Origin: Haloarcula marina
Lineage (GTDB): Archaea; Halobacteriota; Halobacteria; Halobacteriales; Haloarculaceae
Length of the DNA stretch: 64,000 bases
NCBI RefSeq assembly: GCF_024218775.1
Contig: NZ_CP100404.1
Location: 2,666,001-2,730,000, forward strand
Reading direction: 5' to 3'
Under the pieces are notes generated by a model. That model saw only the letters and a program-made list of their open reading frames with translations. It was not told where the DNA came from and ran no database searches. Below, one piece after another: positions 1 through 7,325 of this stretch (its first letter is position 1; each line of letters begins with the position of its first letter). Position numbers and translations under genes: made by a program.

Positions 1-160
1 TCTTCTTCTTCTTTCGCTTCTTCTTCCGCTTCTTTCGCTTCTTCCGTCGCTTCTTCTTCCGCTTCTTTCGCTTCTTCTTCCGCTTCTTCTTCCGCTTCTT
101 CCGCTTCTTCTTCCGCTTCTTCCGCTTCTTCTTCCGCTTCTTCCGCTTCTCCTCACTCTT
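1..160. repeat. CTT/CCG microsatellite coding for Lys/Arg tail
   Basis: The plus strand is an almost unbroken CTTCTTCCG-type repeat with TTTCG variants. On the minus strand, in the frame of the exported protein, it reads as KKR/KRK units. The regular period makes it prone to slippage or misassembly. Confidence 0.85.
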
Positions 161-1129
161 TCCGTGTGGCCCGGCATGGTCCGGCGGCCCCGCGTGGTCG
201 GGGGCGTTCGAGTGGTCCGGCGGTCCCGCGTGGTCCGGCGGCCCCGCGTGGTCCGGCGGCCCGGTGTGGTCGTCTTCGTCATCGTCGTCTCTGTCGTCCC
301 TCTCGTCGTAGTCGTGGTCGTCGTCCTTCTCGCCCTCGTCGTCTTCCTCGTCTTTGTCGTCGTGGTCGTCTCTCTCGTCGTAGTCCTCGTCATCGTGGTC
401 GTCGTCCTCCGCGTCTTTGTCGTCGTGGTCGTCGTCTCGCTCGCACGACCCAGTTCGAATCGTCACCCTGTGGTCTAACTCGAGGGCGTATCGATCGGGG
501 TCGTCCAAATCGCCAGAGAGGACCTCCCAGCCGGAGAGTTGGCCGTCGTAGTACTCGCCGAACAGCGCGGCCTGTTCGTTGAACATGGGGTCGATAGTCA
601 GCGAGAACGAGCGCCCGTCGAGACCGTCGAGGACGCCGCCGTCCGTCCGTTCGGCCGCCCACGTCCAGTCGATGTCGGCCGACTCGTCGCGGATGTCCCA
701 CCGGTCGTAGTTGCTGTCGGCGTCGTAGAAGTCGTCTTTCACGACCCACTCGGCCGACGACGGGATGCCGTCGATGGCGAACGACACCGCGCCGCCGTTC
801 GTCCCGTCGTCGAACGCGTCGTGGACCAACACGAGGCTCAGACCGTTCGGCCCGTCGTAGAGGAACACGATGCTCGTGTCCTGCTTCTGGAGGGCCGTCG
901 TCCCGGTCGAACTGAAGTAGCGGTCTTCTAGTCCCCATCGGTAGAACTCCGTCACCGGACGGTCGCCCGAAAGCGGCGTAATCGAGCGACACCGGCCATC
1001 CTGTTCGACGACGTAATTGTGCTCGCGGGCGCTCGCGCTCCCGGCGGCGAGGGCGAGACCGCCGACCGTGGCCGTCGCACTCGCGAGGAACTGTCTGCGC
1101 GTCCGCGATTCCGGAGGGTCGAACGTCAT
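1..1129 (-). CDS. Tat-exported protein with charged repeat tail (3' end off window)
   Basis: The ATG at 1129 begins a twin-arginine signal (TRRQFLA, then a hydrophobic stretch ending near SASA), so export is expected. Residues of roughly 35-225 form a globular domain (YDGPNGLSLVLVHDAF, GWEVLSGDLDDPDRY) that I recognise only as a haloarchaeal extracellular type. A run rich in Asp, His, Glu and Lys follows (about residues 226-284), then about six copies of GPPDHA or variants (GPPDHS, NAPDHA), then an almost pure Lys/Arg tail of at least 50 residues that is still open at base 1. The frame is uninterrupted throughout. Switching from a strongly acidic to a strongly basic tail is unusual in a halophile. 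The Asp/His part could bind metal and the Lys part could bind polyanions or S-layer glycans; both are inference. Confidence 0.8.
   Translation of the reverse strand, partial: MTFDPPESRTRRQFLASATATVGGLALAAGSASAREHNYVVEQDGRCRSITPLSGDRPVTEFYRWGLEDRYFSSTGTTALQKQDTSIVFLYDGPNGLSLVLVHDAFDDGTNGGAVSFAIDGIPSSAEWVVKDDFYDADSNYDRWDIRDESADIDWTWAAERTDGGVLDGLDGRSFSLTIDPMFNEQAALFGEYYDGQLSGWEVLSGDLDDPDRYALELDHRVTIRTGSCERDDDHDDKDAEDDDHDDEDYDERDDHDDKDEEDDEGEKDDDHDYDERDDRDDDDEDDHTGPPDHAGPPDHAGPPDHSNAPDHAGPPDHAGPHGKSEEKRKKRKKKRKKRKKKRKKRKKKRKKKRKKRKKKRRKKRKKRKKKRKKKK
163..277. repeat. 18-bp minisatellite coding for GPPDHA
   Basis: About six tandem 18-base units (plus-strand core GTGGTCCGGCGGCCCCGC) encode GPPDHA and variants on the minus strand, inside the exported protein gene. 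Variation between copies includes an NAPDHS-like unit. Confidence 0.8.
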
Positions 1130-1189
1130 AGCGAAACGGACCGCCCAAATGCCGATTGTTATTCTGAGCATATCGGCACGGTAAACGGT

Positions 1190-1208
1190 CTGAACAGTCT
1201 GAACAGTC
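1190..1208. repeat. Tandem CTGAACAGT repeat
   Basis: Two perfect copies of a 9-base unit lie in the divergent intergenic region between the exported protein gene and aIF2-beta. This could be an operator half-site pair or chance; no function is assigned. Confidence 0.5.
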
Positions 1209-1270
1209 CGGACGGTTCACCTCGATGGCCGACGCCGACGTGTCGACCTGCGAGGACCTATCACGGAACC

Positions 1271-1277
1271 CATATAC
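1271..1277 (+). promoter_or_regulatory. TATA element of aIF2-beta
   Basis: CATATAC is centred 26 bases before the ATG at 1300, the spacing expected for a leaderless archaeal transcript. It supports the internal ATG over the in-frame ATG at 1225. Confidence 0.6.
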
Positions 1278-1299
1278 GTCCCAATCTGCTGTATCTTGT

Positions 1300-1911
1300 A
1301 TGAACTACGAGGCCGCACTTCAGCGCGCGTACGACGTGCTTCCCGACCAACCCAGAGAGGCCGGTGAACGCCTCTCCATCCCGGACCCCGAGGGACAGAC
1401 CGACGGGGCCTTCACACGACTGACCAACCTCGGGGCCATCGCCGACGCCCTCTCGCGCGACCCGCAGCACCTCCACAGCGCCATCCAGCGCGAGTTCGGG
1501 ACCAACGGCCAGTTCGACGGCGGCGAAGCCCGCTACAACGGGTCGTTCGACATCGCGGACTTCCAGGCGGCCGTGGACGCCTACGTCGCCGAGTACGTCA
1601 CCTGCTCGGAGTGTGGCCTACCCGACACCATCCTCAAAAACGAGGACGGCGTCGACATGCTCCGCTGTCAGGCCTGTGGTGCGTTCCGCCCCGTCTCGAA
1701 GAGCGCGAGCAAGAACACCCAACAGCAGACCCCCACGCTCGAAGAGGGGCAGACCTACGAGGTCAAGATCACCGGCACCGGCCGCGAAGGCGACGGCGTC
1801 GCGGAAAAGGGCAAGTACACCATCTTCGTCTCCGGCGCCCGCGAGGGGCAGGTCGTCGACGCCTACATCGAGAGCATCAGCGGGACGCTCGCCTTCGGTC
1901 GCGTCCAGTAA
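1300..1911 (+). CDS. Translation initiation factor aIF2 subunit beta with TRAM domain
   Basis: This 203-residue protein carries the aIF2-beta core in its first 100 residues (FTRLTNLGAIADAL, HLHSAIQREFGTNG) and a zinc ribbon with Cys102, Cys105, Cys123 and Cys126. A TRAM RNA-binding domain follows from about residue 146 (EGQTYEVKITGTGREGDGVA to the C-terminus). aIF2-beta is part of the trimeric factor that brings initiator Met-tRNA to the small ribosomal subunit. Fusion to TRAM is known from haloarchaeal homologues. The ATG at 1300 is preferred because a TATA box sits 26 bases upstream and the extra residues of the longer frame do not resemble the family. Confidence 0.93.
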   Translation: MNYEAALQRAYDVLPDQPREAGERLSIPDPEGQTDGAFTRLTNLGAIADALSRDPQHLHSAIQREFGTNGQFDGGEARYNGSFDIADFQAAVDAYVAEYVTCSECGLPDTILKNEDGVDMLRCQACGAFRPVSKSASKNTQQQTPTLEEGQTYEVKITGTGREGDGVAEKGKYTIFVSGAREGQVVDAYIESISGTLAFGRVQ

Positions 1912-1983
1912 CGACCGGACTCCGGTCTCTCTTCCCGCCGGGTCGCCATCAAGCACTTATCTCTCGCACCCACAGCACGACCG

Positions 1984-2394
1984 ATGAGTCCTCGCAGTAG
2001 CAGTACGGGGTTACCGGTGGTCGCGGTACTGGCGCTCGGATATGGCGTGGTCACCGTCCTCTCGGGAGCGGGCGGTTTCCTCACGGCCATCGGCGTCGCG
2101 TCGCTCGTCGTCGCTGGCGCGCAGGCCGCGCTGGGCGTCCTCTTGCTCCCCGCTGGCGTCGGTATCGCCATGCGGGCGTCGTGGGGCCGGTTGCTGGGCA
2201 TCGTCGCGTTCGGCGGCGTCGCCGTCGTGCAACTGCTTCCGTTGCTCTCGGGCGAGACGTTCGCGGTACCGCTCGCGGGCGTCTTCCTGTCGACCGCCTG
2301 TGCGCTGTACCTCGCGCTCGCGGGCGAGGCGTTCGGGACCGACGACGAACGCGTCCTCACCGAGGACACGAACCCCCACGAGTTCGTCCGGTAA
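1984..2394 (+). CDS. Small membrane protein, four predicted helices
   Basis: The 136-residue product is almost entirely hydrophobic, with four likely transmembrane segments between residues 10 and 115. It ends in a short acidic tail (TDDERVLTEDTNPHEFVR) that is probably cytoplasmic. No family-specific motif is recognised. It starts 72 bases after aIF2-beta on the same strand. Third-position GC is high, as in its neighbours, so I believe it is real. Function unknown. Confidence 0.75.
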   Translation: MSPRSSSTGLPVVAVLALGYGVVTVLSGAGGFLTAIGVASLVVAGAQAALGVLLLPAGVGIAMRASWGRLLGIVAFGGVAVVQLLPLLSGETFAVPLAGVFLSTACALYLALAGEAFGTDDERVLTEDTNPHEFVR

Positions 2395-2451
2395 GGACCT
2401 ATTACCGTCGATTCAGCGACGGTCCGACGGCGAACTCCATAGCGCGACGGT

Positions 2452-3204
2452 TTACACCTCGATTTCTTCGATAATCGATGGGTCATCGTTCGCCGGACTG
2501 TTGACCGCCGTCGAGACGGGATAGGTACGCATCTCGCCGTCGTAGGGGTCCAGCAAGTCCGAAACCGCGTCGGTGTCACCGGTGAGCCACGTCTCCTCTT
2601 CGTCGGGCGAGAGAACGACCGCCATCCGATGGTGGAGGTCCCGAACCGACGCGTTCGGTTCGGTCGTCACGATAGTGAACGTCTCGATCACCTCGTCCTG
2701 GCCGCCGTCGTCGTCGCTCGCGCCAAATTCTCCCAGTCCGGTCTGCCGCTGTGGCGGTTCCCACCGCTCGTAGAGGCCCGCCATCGCGAACAGCGCGTCG
2801 TCGGGCAGGGCGACGCGATACGGCTGTTTGCCGCCGTCCCCCGAGACCCACTCGTAGAAACCGTCGGCCGGGACGAGACACCGACCCGCCGTCGGCGTGT
2901 CGGGCCCTGCCTCGCTCTGCTCGGCAGAACAGCGCCGAGACTCGTAGGCTGCCGCGAACGACCGTTTCTCCGCGAGCGTCTCGGCGCGGGCGTTGATGTA
3001 GCCGTGGTCCGAGCGGTCGTCGGCCCACGACGGGACGAGGCCCCACTCCATGCGCTGGATGGTGTCGGCGTCGGCGTCGGTGACGACCGGGAGGGACTGA
3101 CTCGGCGCGGCGTTGTATCGGGGCTCGAACGTGAAGTCGAAGGTGGCGTCGAACCGCGCCTCTATCGTCTCCGGCGGCGCGAACAGACTGTAGCGACCAC
3201 ACAT
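2452..3204 (-). CDS. SRAP (HMCES/YedK-type) abasic-site protein
   Basis: The protein begins MCGRYSLF. In this family the initiator Met is removed, and Cys2 forms a covalent thiazolidine link to abasic sites in single-stranded DNA. Other family marks are NAAPSQ, WGLVPSW, NARAET (Asn71), RCLVPADGFYEW (Glu118) and the LHHRM histidine pair near residues 191-192, so the active site looks intact. Length is 250 residues against about 220-230 for bacterial members. Part of the excess is an insertion at residues 93-107 between a duplicated RRC/RC motif. It is divergent from the aldo/keto reductase gene and shares a mirrored promoter with it. The role is shielding abasic sites during replication. Confidence 0.93.
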   Translation of the reverse strand: MCGRYSLFAPPETIEARFDATFDFTFEPRYNAAPSQSLPVVTDADADTIQRMEWGLVPSWADDRSDHGYINARAETLAEKRSFAAAYESRRCSAEQSEAGPDTPTAGRCLVPADGFYEWVSGDGGKQPYRVALPDDALFAMAGLYERWEPPQRQTGLGEFGASDDDGGQDEVIETFTIVTTEPNASVRDLHHRMAVVLSPDEEETWLTGDTDAVSDLLDPYDGEMRTYPVSTAVNSPANDDPSIIEEIEV

Positions 3205-3222
3205 ATGTCATCGAAGGGGTCC

Positions 3223-3267
3223 GACGCGCAAAAGTCCCGCCGTCGGTCACAAACAGTTTTGCGCGTC
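3223..3267. promoter_or_regulatory. Mirrored divergent promoter
   Basis: GACGCGCAAAA (3223-3233) and its exact reverse complement TTTTGCGCGTC (3257-3267) form an 11-base inverted repeat. Each T4 run lies 26-29 bases upstream of a start codon (minus-strand ATG at 3204, plus-strand ATG at 3286). The arms therefore coincide with the basal promoter elements of the two divergent leaderless genes. Confidence 0.65.
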
Positions 3268-3285
3268 CGGACCGACCCACCCGGT

Positions 3286-4170
3286 ATGGAGACACGACCG
3301 CTCGGCGCGACCGGACAGGACAGCACCGTGGCGACGTTCGGCGCTATCGCCCTCAACTGGCTCGAACAGGAGGGAGCGAATCAGATGGTCGAACTCATCT
3401 TGGACCACGGCGTCAACCACTTCGACGTAGCCCCGATGTACGGCGACGCGGAGTTGAAACTCGGACCGAAACTCCGTCAGCACCGCGACGAGATTTTCCT
3501 CGGCTGTAAGACCCAAGAGCGGGGCTACGAGGGCGCGACCCGCAAACTGGAGCAGTCGCTGAACAGGATGGGCATCGAGAAAATCGACCTCTACCAGATT
3601 CACGGGCTGGAGTACGAGTCGGAACTCGACGAGATTACCGGCGACGACGGCGCACTCGCCGCTATTCGCGACGCGAAGGCCGACGGCAAAATCGACCACA
3701 TCGGCCTCACGAGTCACGGTAACCCGGGACTCATCAAGGATGCAATCGACCGCATCGACGACTTAGAGACGTTGATGTTCCCGCTGAATCCTGTCGTCGC
3801 CGCGAAGTCGGGCGACGAGTACGACTACGAGGGCGTCCTCGAACGCGCGGCCGAGGAAGACATCGGCACACTGGGCATCAAGGCCTTCGCGAAGGGGTCG
3901 TGGCCCGACACCGCCGAACTCCCCGAGGAAGACCGGCCGTACGCGAACTGGTACGAACCGGTCGGCACGCCCGGCGAGATTCGCGACCGGTTCGACTTCG
4001 CGGCCTCGCGGGGCCTCGACTCCGTCGTCACACCGGGCGACCCGAAACTCGTCCAGATGGTCTTAGACGCCGCGGACCGCTACGACGGGATGGACGAGGC
4101 CGCACAGCGCTCGCTCGTCGAGGAAGCCCGTCACGACGACAGCCCCGTCCCCGAGCAACTCCACCACTGA
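3286..4170 (+). CDS. Aldo/keto reductase family protein
   Basis: The 294-residue product has the AKR barrel signature: Asp47 and Tyr52 in HFDVAPMYGDAE, Lys75 in FLGCKTQ, and His106 in YQIHGL give the complete catalytic tetrad. It resembles the archaeal and bacterial group annotated as general NADPH-dependent oxidoreductases; the substrate is unknown. The start at 3286 is chosen because a T4 element lies 26-29 bases upstream and because the open frame before it overlaps the divergent SRAP gene. A methyltransferase gene starts 3 bases after the stop, so the two are probably cotranscribed. Confidence 0.88.
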   Translation: METRPLGATGQDSTVATFGAIALNWLEQEGANQMVELILDHGVNHFDVAPMYGDAELKLGPKLRQHRDEIFLGCKTQERGYEGATRKLEQSLNRMGIEKIDLYQIHGLEYESELDEITGDDGALAAIRDAKADGKIDHIGLTSHGNPGLIKDAIDRIDDLETLMFPLNPVVAAKSGDEYDYEGVLERAAEEDIGTLGIKAFAKGSWPDTAELPEEDRPYANWYEPVGTPGEIRDRFDFAASRGLDSVVTPGDPKLVQMVLDAADRYDGMDEAAQRSLVEEARHDDSPVPEQLHH

Positions 4171-4173
4171 GAC

Positions 4174-4908
4174 GTGCGTGAACGGTGGTCGGTCCCCGAG
4201 ACGGTCGCGGCGGCGCTCTCGGACCGACCGGTCGATGGCCGCGTCTGTCTTGAAGCGGGCGCGGGCCGCGGCAACGCTACCGCCGGACTGCTCGATGCGG
4301 GCGCAGCGAGCGTCTACGCCGTCACCGACGACTCCGGCCACGCCGACGCCGTCCGCGAGCGATGCGGCGACGCGACCGACCGTCTCGCGGTGCTGGAAGC
4401 GGACCTCCGGCAGACGCCGATAGCCGACGATAGCGTGGAACTCGTCACCGCCCACGCCCTCTGTAACGTCCTCTCTCCGGCGGCGCTGGACGCCGTCGCC
4501 GCCGAACTGACCCGCGTCGCCGCGCCGGGCGCGCACCTCGTCGTCGACGACTACGCACCACTTCCCGAGGGTGCGGCGGTCCGGGACCTCTTCGCCGTCG
4601 AGAACGCCGCCGTCGAACTCGCCGACGGCCGCCCGGCGCTCTCCTTCTATCCCGCGTCGACGCTCCGGAGCGTCTTCGAGGGGCACGGTTGGCGGTTCGA
4701 CCGCGAGCGGACGCTGTTGGACCCGGTGCCGTGGACCGAGCGCCACCTCGCGGCGCACGCGGCGGTGGCGACGGAGGCCGCAGGCCGTCTCTCGCCGGAA
4801 CTGGGGCGGCCGCTCGGACGGCGCGCCGACCGACTCGTCGAGGCCATCGGGAGCGAGTCGGCCGGACGGATGTACAGCGTCGCGATGCGACTACCCGACG
4901 GCGCGTGA
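4174..4908 (+). CDS. SAM-dependent class I methyltransferase
   Basis: This 244-residue protein starts with GTG three bases after the aldo/keto reductase stop. Motif I of the Rossmann methyltransferases is seen at about residues 24-36 (VCLEAGAGRGNATAG). An acidic loop follows (LEADLRQTPIADDSVELVTAHALCNVLS), corresponding to motifs II-III. The rest has a typical post-motif region (AAPGAHLVVDDYAPLPEG). The substrate cannot be told from sequence. The tight spacing suggests translational coupling to the reductase. Confidence 0.82.
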   Translation: MRERWSVPETVAAALSDRPVDGRVCLEAGAGRGNATAGLLDAGAASVYAVTDDSGHADAVRERCGDATDRLAVLEADLRQTPIADDSVELVTAHALCNVLSPAALDAVAAELTRVAAPGAHLVVDDYAPLPEGAAVRDLFAVENAAVELADGRPALSFYPASTLRSVFEGHGWRFDRERTLLDPVPWTERHLAAHAAVATEAAGRLSPELGRPLGRRADRLVEAIGSESAGRMYSVAMRLPDGA

Positions 4909-4964
4909 GTGCGACCCGCCCGCGAGTTTAAACACGATGCCGACCTACCGTGGCACGAAGCCAC

Positions 4965-5351
4965 ATGACGAGTGAGCCCTCGTTCTCGATTCCGCGGTGG
5001 CCCGAACGGCGCTTCCCACACGGGAGCGGCGTCGAGTACGAGGGCGGGACGGTGTTCGAACTCCGGCCCGACGCGGACGTGGCGACGAGTACGCTCACCG
5101 ACACGGTCGCCCAACTCCTCACCGACGGCCCGTACCGCTTCGGCGACTTCCACGACCTGCCGATGCCGGTGTGGTTGGTCCGAGACGAGGGGACCGCCGA
5201 CGTGTTCCGCGTCGTCGTTCGCGACGGCACGGTCCGTCTGCACGTCCTGCCCGCCACGGAGTCGGCGGGGTTGCGGCGCTTCTACGAGCGACTCCGCGAG
5301 ACAGACGTCGACCGCTCGTGGACCGTCGAACGGACGATACTCGACGGCTGA
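4965..5351 (+). CDS. Conserved hypothetical haloarchaeal protein
   Basis: The product is a soluble 128-residue protein without a recognised domain (PRWPERRFPHGSGVEYEGG, PVWLVRDEGTADVFRVVVRDG). It reads like a small alpha/beta protein. ATG 4965 is preferred over GTG 4950 because a TTTAAA element at 4927-4932 would place the transcript start after 4950. It lies between the methyltransferase and an amino-acid enzyme but has its own promoter. Function unknown. Confidence 0.75.
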   Translation: MTSEPSFSIPRWPERRFPHGSGVEYEGGTVFELRPDADVATSTLTDTVAQLLTDGPYRFGDFHDLPMPVWLVRDEGTADVFRVVVRDGTVRLHVLPATESAGLRRFYERLRETDVDRSWTVERTILDG

Positions 5352-5414
5352 CCGCGTGCCAGTGGTCGCCACGGACCCAAAACCGTCTTACCGGACTGCC
5401 TCCATTCCCCGTCC

Positions 5415-6653
5415 ATGACCGTCTCTCGCGAAGTGGAACTCGAAGGCCACATCATCGACTCCGGGATGATGCAGTCCTGTTTCGGCATCATCATGGACAT
5501 GGGCGGCGCGTTCTCCATCGAGGAGTTCGACATCGGCCGCCGCAAGGACCAGGAGTCCTACGCCCGGATGCTGGTCGAGGCCGACGACGAATCGACGCTT
5601 CAGTCCATCGTCCACGAACTCCACCAGAACGGCGCGAACCCCGCCGACCCGAAAGACGCGACGCTCAACCCCGCCCCCGCCGATCAAGTGGTGCCCCACG
5701 GCTTCTACTCGACGACGAACCACCCGACGTTCATCCGCTACGACGGCCAGTGGGTCGAAGTCGAGAACATGGAGATGGACTGCGCCGTCGTCGTCGAAGA
5801 TGGTGCGGAGCCGAGAGCCTTCACCAAGGTCCTCAACGCCGTCGAGGAGGGGGACCGCATCGTCACCGGCGAGACGGGCATCAAGGTGGAACCGCCGGAG
5901 CGCCCCCGCGATTCCGGCGGCGCGTTCGGGTTCATGCAGGGCGGCGTCTCCGCCGAACGGCCCTCCGAGTCGACCATCCAGAAGATAGCCAACGCCATTC
6001 GAGAGACGAAAAAGGAGGGCGGGAAGGTGCTGGCCGTCTGCGGCCCGGCGCTCATCCACTCCGGCGCACGCGAGGACATGGCGCACCTCGTCCGCGAGGG
6101 GTACGTCGACATGCTCTCGGCCGGGAACGGCTTCGCCGTCCACGACATCGAACGCGACATCTACGGCACGTCGCTGGGCGTCGACACCGAGACGCTGGAC
6201 CACGCCCGCCACGGCCACAAACACCACATCTACGCCATCAGCGAGGTCATCCGCGAGGGCGGCATCGAGGCGGCCGTCGAGTCGGGCACCATCGAGTCCG
6301 GCGTGATGTACGAGTGCGTGACCAACGACCGGCCGTTCGTGCTCGCGGGGTCCATCCGCGACGACGGTCCCCTGCCCGACACCATCACCGACGCCGTCGA
6401 GGCCCAGAACGCCATCCGCGAACAGGCCCACGAGGCCGACATGGTGCTGATGCTCTCCACGCTGCTTCACTCCGTCGCCGTCGGGAACTGCCTCCCGTCG
6501 ACGACGCGCGTCGTCTGCGTGGACATCAACCCCTCGACGGTGACGCAACTGCTGGACCGCGGGTCCGCGCAGGCCGTCGGGATGGTCACCGACATCGGTA
6601 CGTTCGTCCCGATGTTGGCCGACGAGTTGGAGGGGAGCGAGGGGCGCGAGTGA
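5415..6653 (+). CDS. Archaeal ornithine cyclodeaminase-type (TIGR00300/LOR-SDH) protein
   Basis: The 412-residue protein matches the archaeal LOR/SDH-like family. It has the N-terminal ELEGHIIDSGMM domain and a C-terminal nucleotide-binding half (KVLAVCGPALIHSGAR, EGYVDMLSAGNGFAVHDIE, LLHSVAVGNCLPS, VCVDINPSTVTQLLDRGS). In methanogens and in cyanobacterial AgrE/ArgZ this domain is linked to conversion of ornithine to proline with release of ammonia, using NAD. The specific activity here is inferred from family membership. Length fits the family. A strong hairpin with a T run follows downstream. Confidence 0.8.
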   Translation: MTVSREVELEGHIIDSGMMQSCFGIIMDMGGAFSIEEFDIGRRKDQESYARMLVEADDESTLQSIVHELHQNGANPADPKDATLNPAPADQVVPHGFYSTTNHPTFIRYDGQWVEVENMEMDCAVVVEDGAEPRAFTKVLNAVEEGDRIVTGETGIKVEPPERPRDSGGAFGFMQGGVSAERPSESTIQKIANAIRETKKEGGKVLAVCGPALIHSGAREDMAHLVREGYVDMLSAGNGFAVHDIERDIYGTSLGVDTETLDHARHGHKHHIYAISEVIREGGIEAAVESGTIESGVMYECVTNDRPFVLAGSIRDDGPLPDTITDAVEAQNAIREQAHEADMVLMLSTLLHSVAVGNCLPSTTRVVCVDINPSTVTQLLDRGSAQAVGMVTDIGTFVPMLADELEGSEGRE

Positions 6654-6747
6654 GGCGAGAGGCGCGACTGCGAGGAGCGGCCCTCGAAAGCGGAACGGTG
6701 AGTCAAGCTATCGCGTCGGTCGCGGTGCGGTAGAAACCGACACTGTA

Positions 6748-6783
6748 CCGAACTCGCGGCGACGACGCGAGTTCGGCCTTTTT
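6748..6783 (+). terminator. Hairpin plus T-run terminator
   Basis: A perfect 11-base-pair stem (CCGAACTCGCG at 6748-6758 with CGCGAGTTCGG at 6766-6776) with a 7-base loop is followed by T5 at 6779-6783. It lies 95 bases after the ornithine cyclodeaminase-type gene. Archaeal termination mainly needs the T run, so a factor-independent hairpin terminator is notable but not proven. Confidence 0.65.
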
Positions 6784-6896
6784 GGTCCAGATTTTTCGAG
6801 GATGGGTCCCACAGCGGCGCATCGCGCCGCGAGGAAACCCGACGAAGAAAACGGTGGGCGGAGAAGACTTATTCCGCACTGTCGGGAACTGGAACC

Positions 6897-7325
6897 GTGT
6901 TCCGTCGTTCGTTCCTGACGGCCGCGTCGGTCACACTCGCCGGGTGTGGACTCGCGCCGTCGCCGCCCTCCACCGAGTCGTATCCCGAATCGCCGCCGAA
7001 CGTCCTCCTCTCGTTTGCGTGGGACCCCGAGCGGTCGGTCCACGAAATCCGATTCAGCCGCGGGAGTCGCGTCACCCCGGAGAACACCGGCGAACTGCTG
7101 GCCCGTACGGTCGAAGGGGACGGCGAGACGGTGTGGGTCAGCGGCGAACGTGACGGCGTCGCCGACTTTCCGCTGACGCCGGGCGCGACGCTCACCCACT
7201 CCGTGTCGGACCGCCACGGCGTCAGAGTGGTCTGGGTCGCGCCCGACGAGGACCGGAGCATCCTCGTCGGCCGACACAGATTGCCGAGCGAGACGACGAC
7301 GGCAACGACGGAGAGCGAGCGATGA
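6897..7325 (+). CDS. Small Tat lipoprotein, hypothetical
   Basis: This 142-residue product starts at GTG (MFRRSFLTAASVTLAGCG). It has paired arginines, a short hydrophobic core and a lipobox LAGC with the acceptor Cys at residue 17, so it is a predicted Tat-exported lipoprotein anchored outside the membrane. The mature part has no recognised domain (LSFAWDPERSVHEIRFSRGSRV). Its stop overlaps the ATG of the next gene by four bases (ATGA), so the two form a coupled pair. Confidence 0.78.
   Translation: MFRRSFLTAASVTLAGCGLAPSPPSTESYPESPPNVLLSFAWDPERSVHEIRFSRGSRVTPENTGELLARTVEGDGETVWVSGERDGVADFPLTPGATLTHSVSDRHGVRVVWVAPDEDRSILVGRHRLPSETTTATTESER

Noticed and set aside
2629-3285. N-terminal extension of the aldo/keto reductase frame
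   Set aside because: It overlaps the divergent SRAP gene in reverse and has no family similarity; the promoter fits ATG 3286.
4997-6733. A 578-codon open frame rich in Arg across the ornithine cyclodeaminase-type gene
   Set aside because: It is the alternative frame of a GC-rich true gene; composition is Arg/Pro-rich and no domain is found. The 5415-6653 frame has a clear family match.
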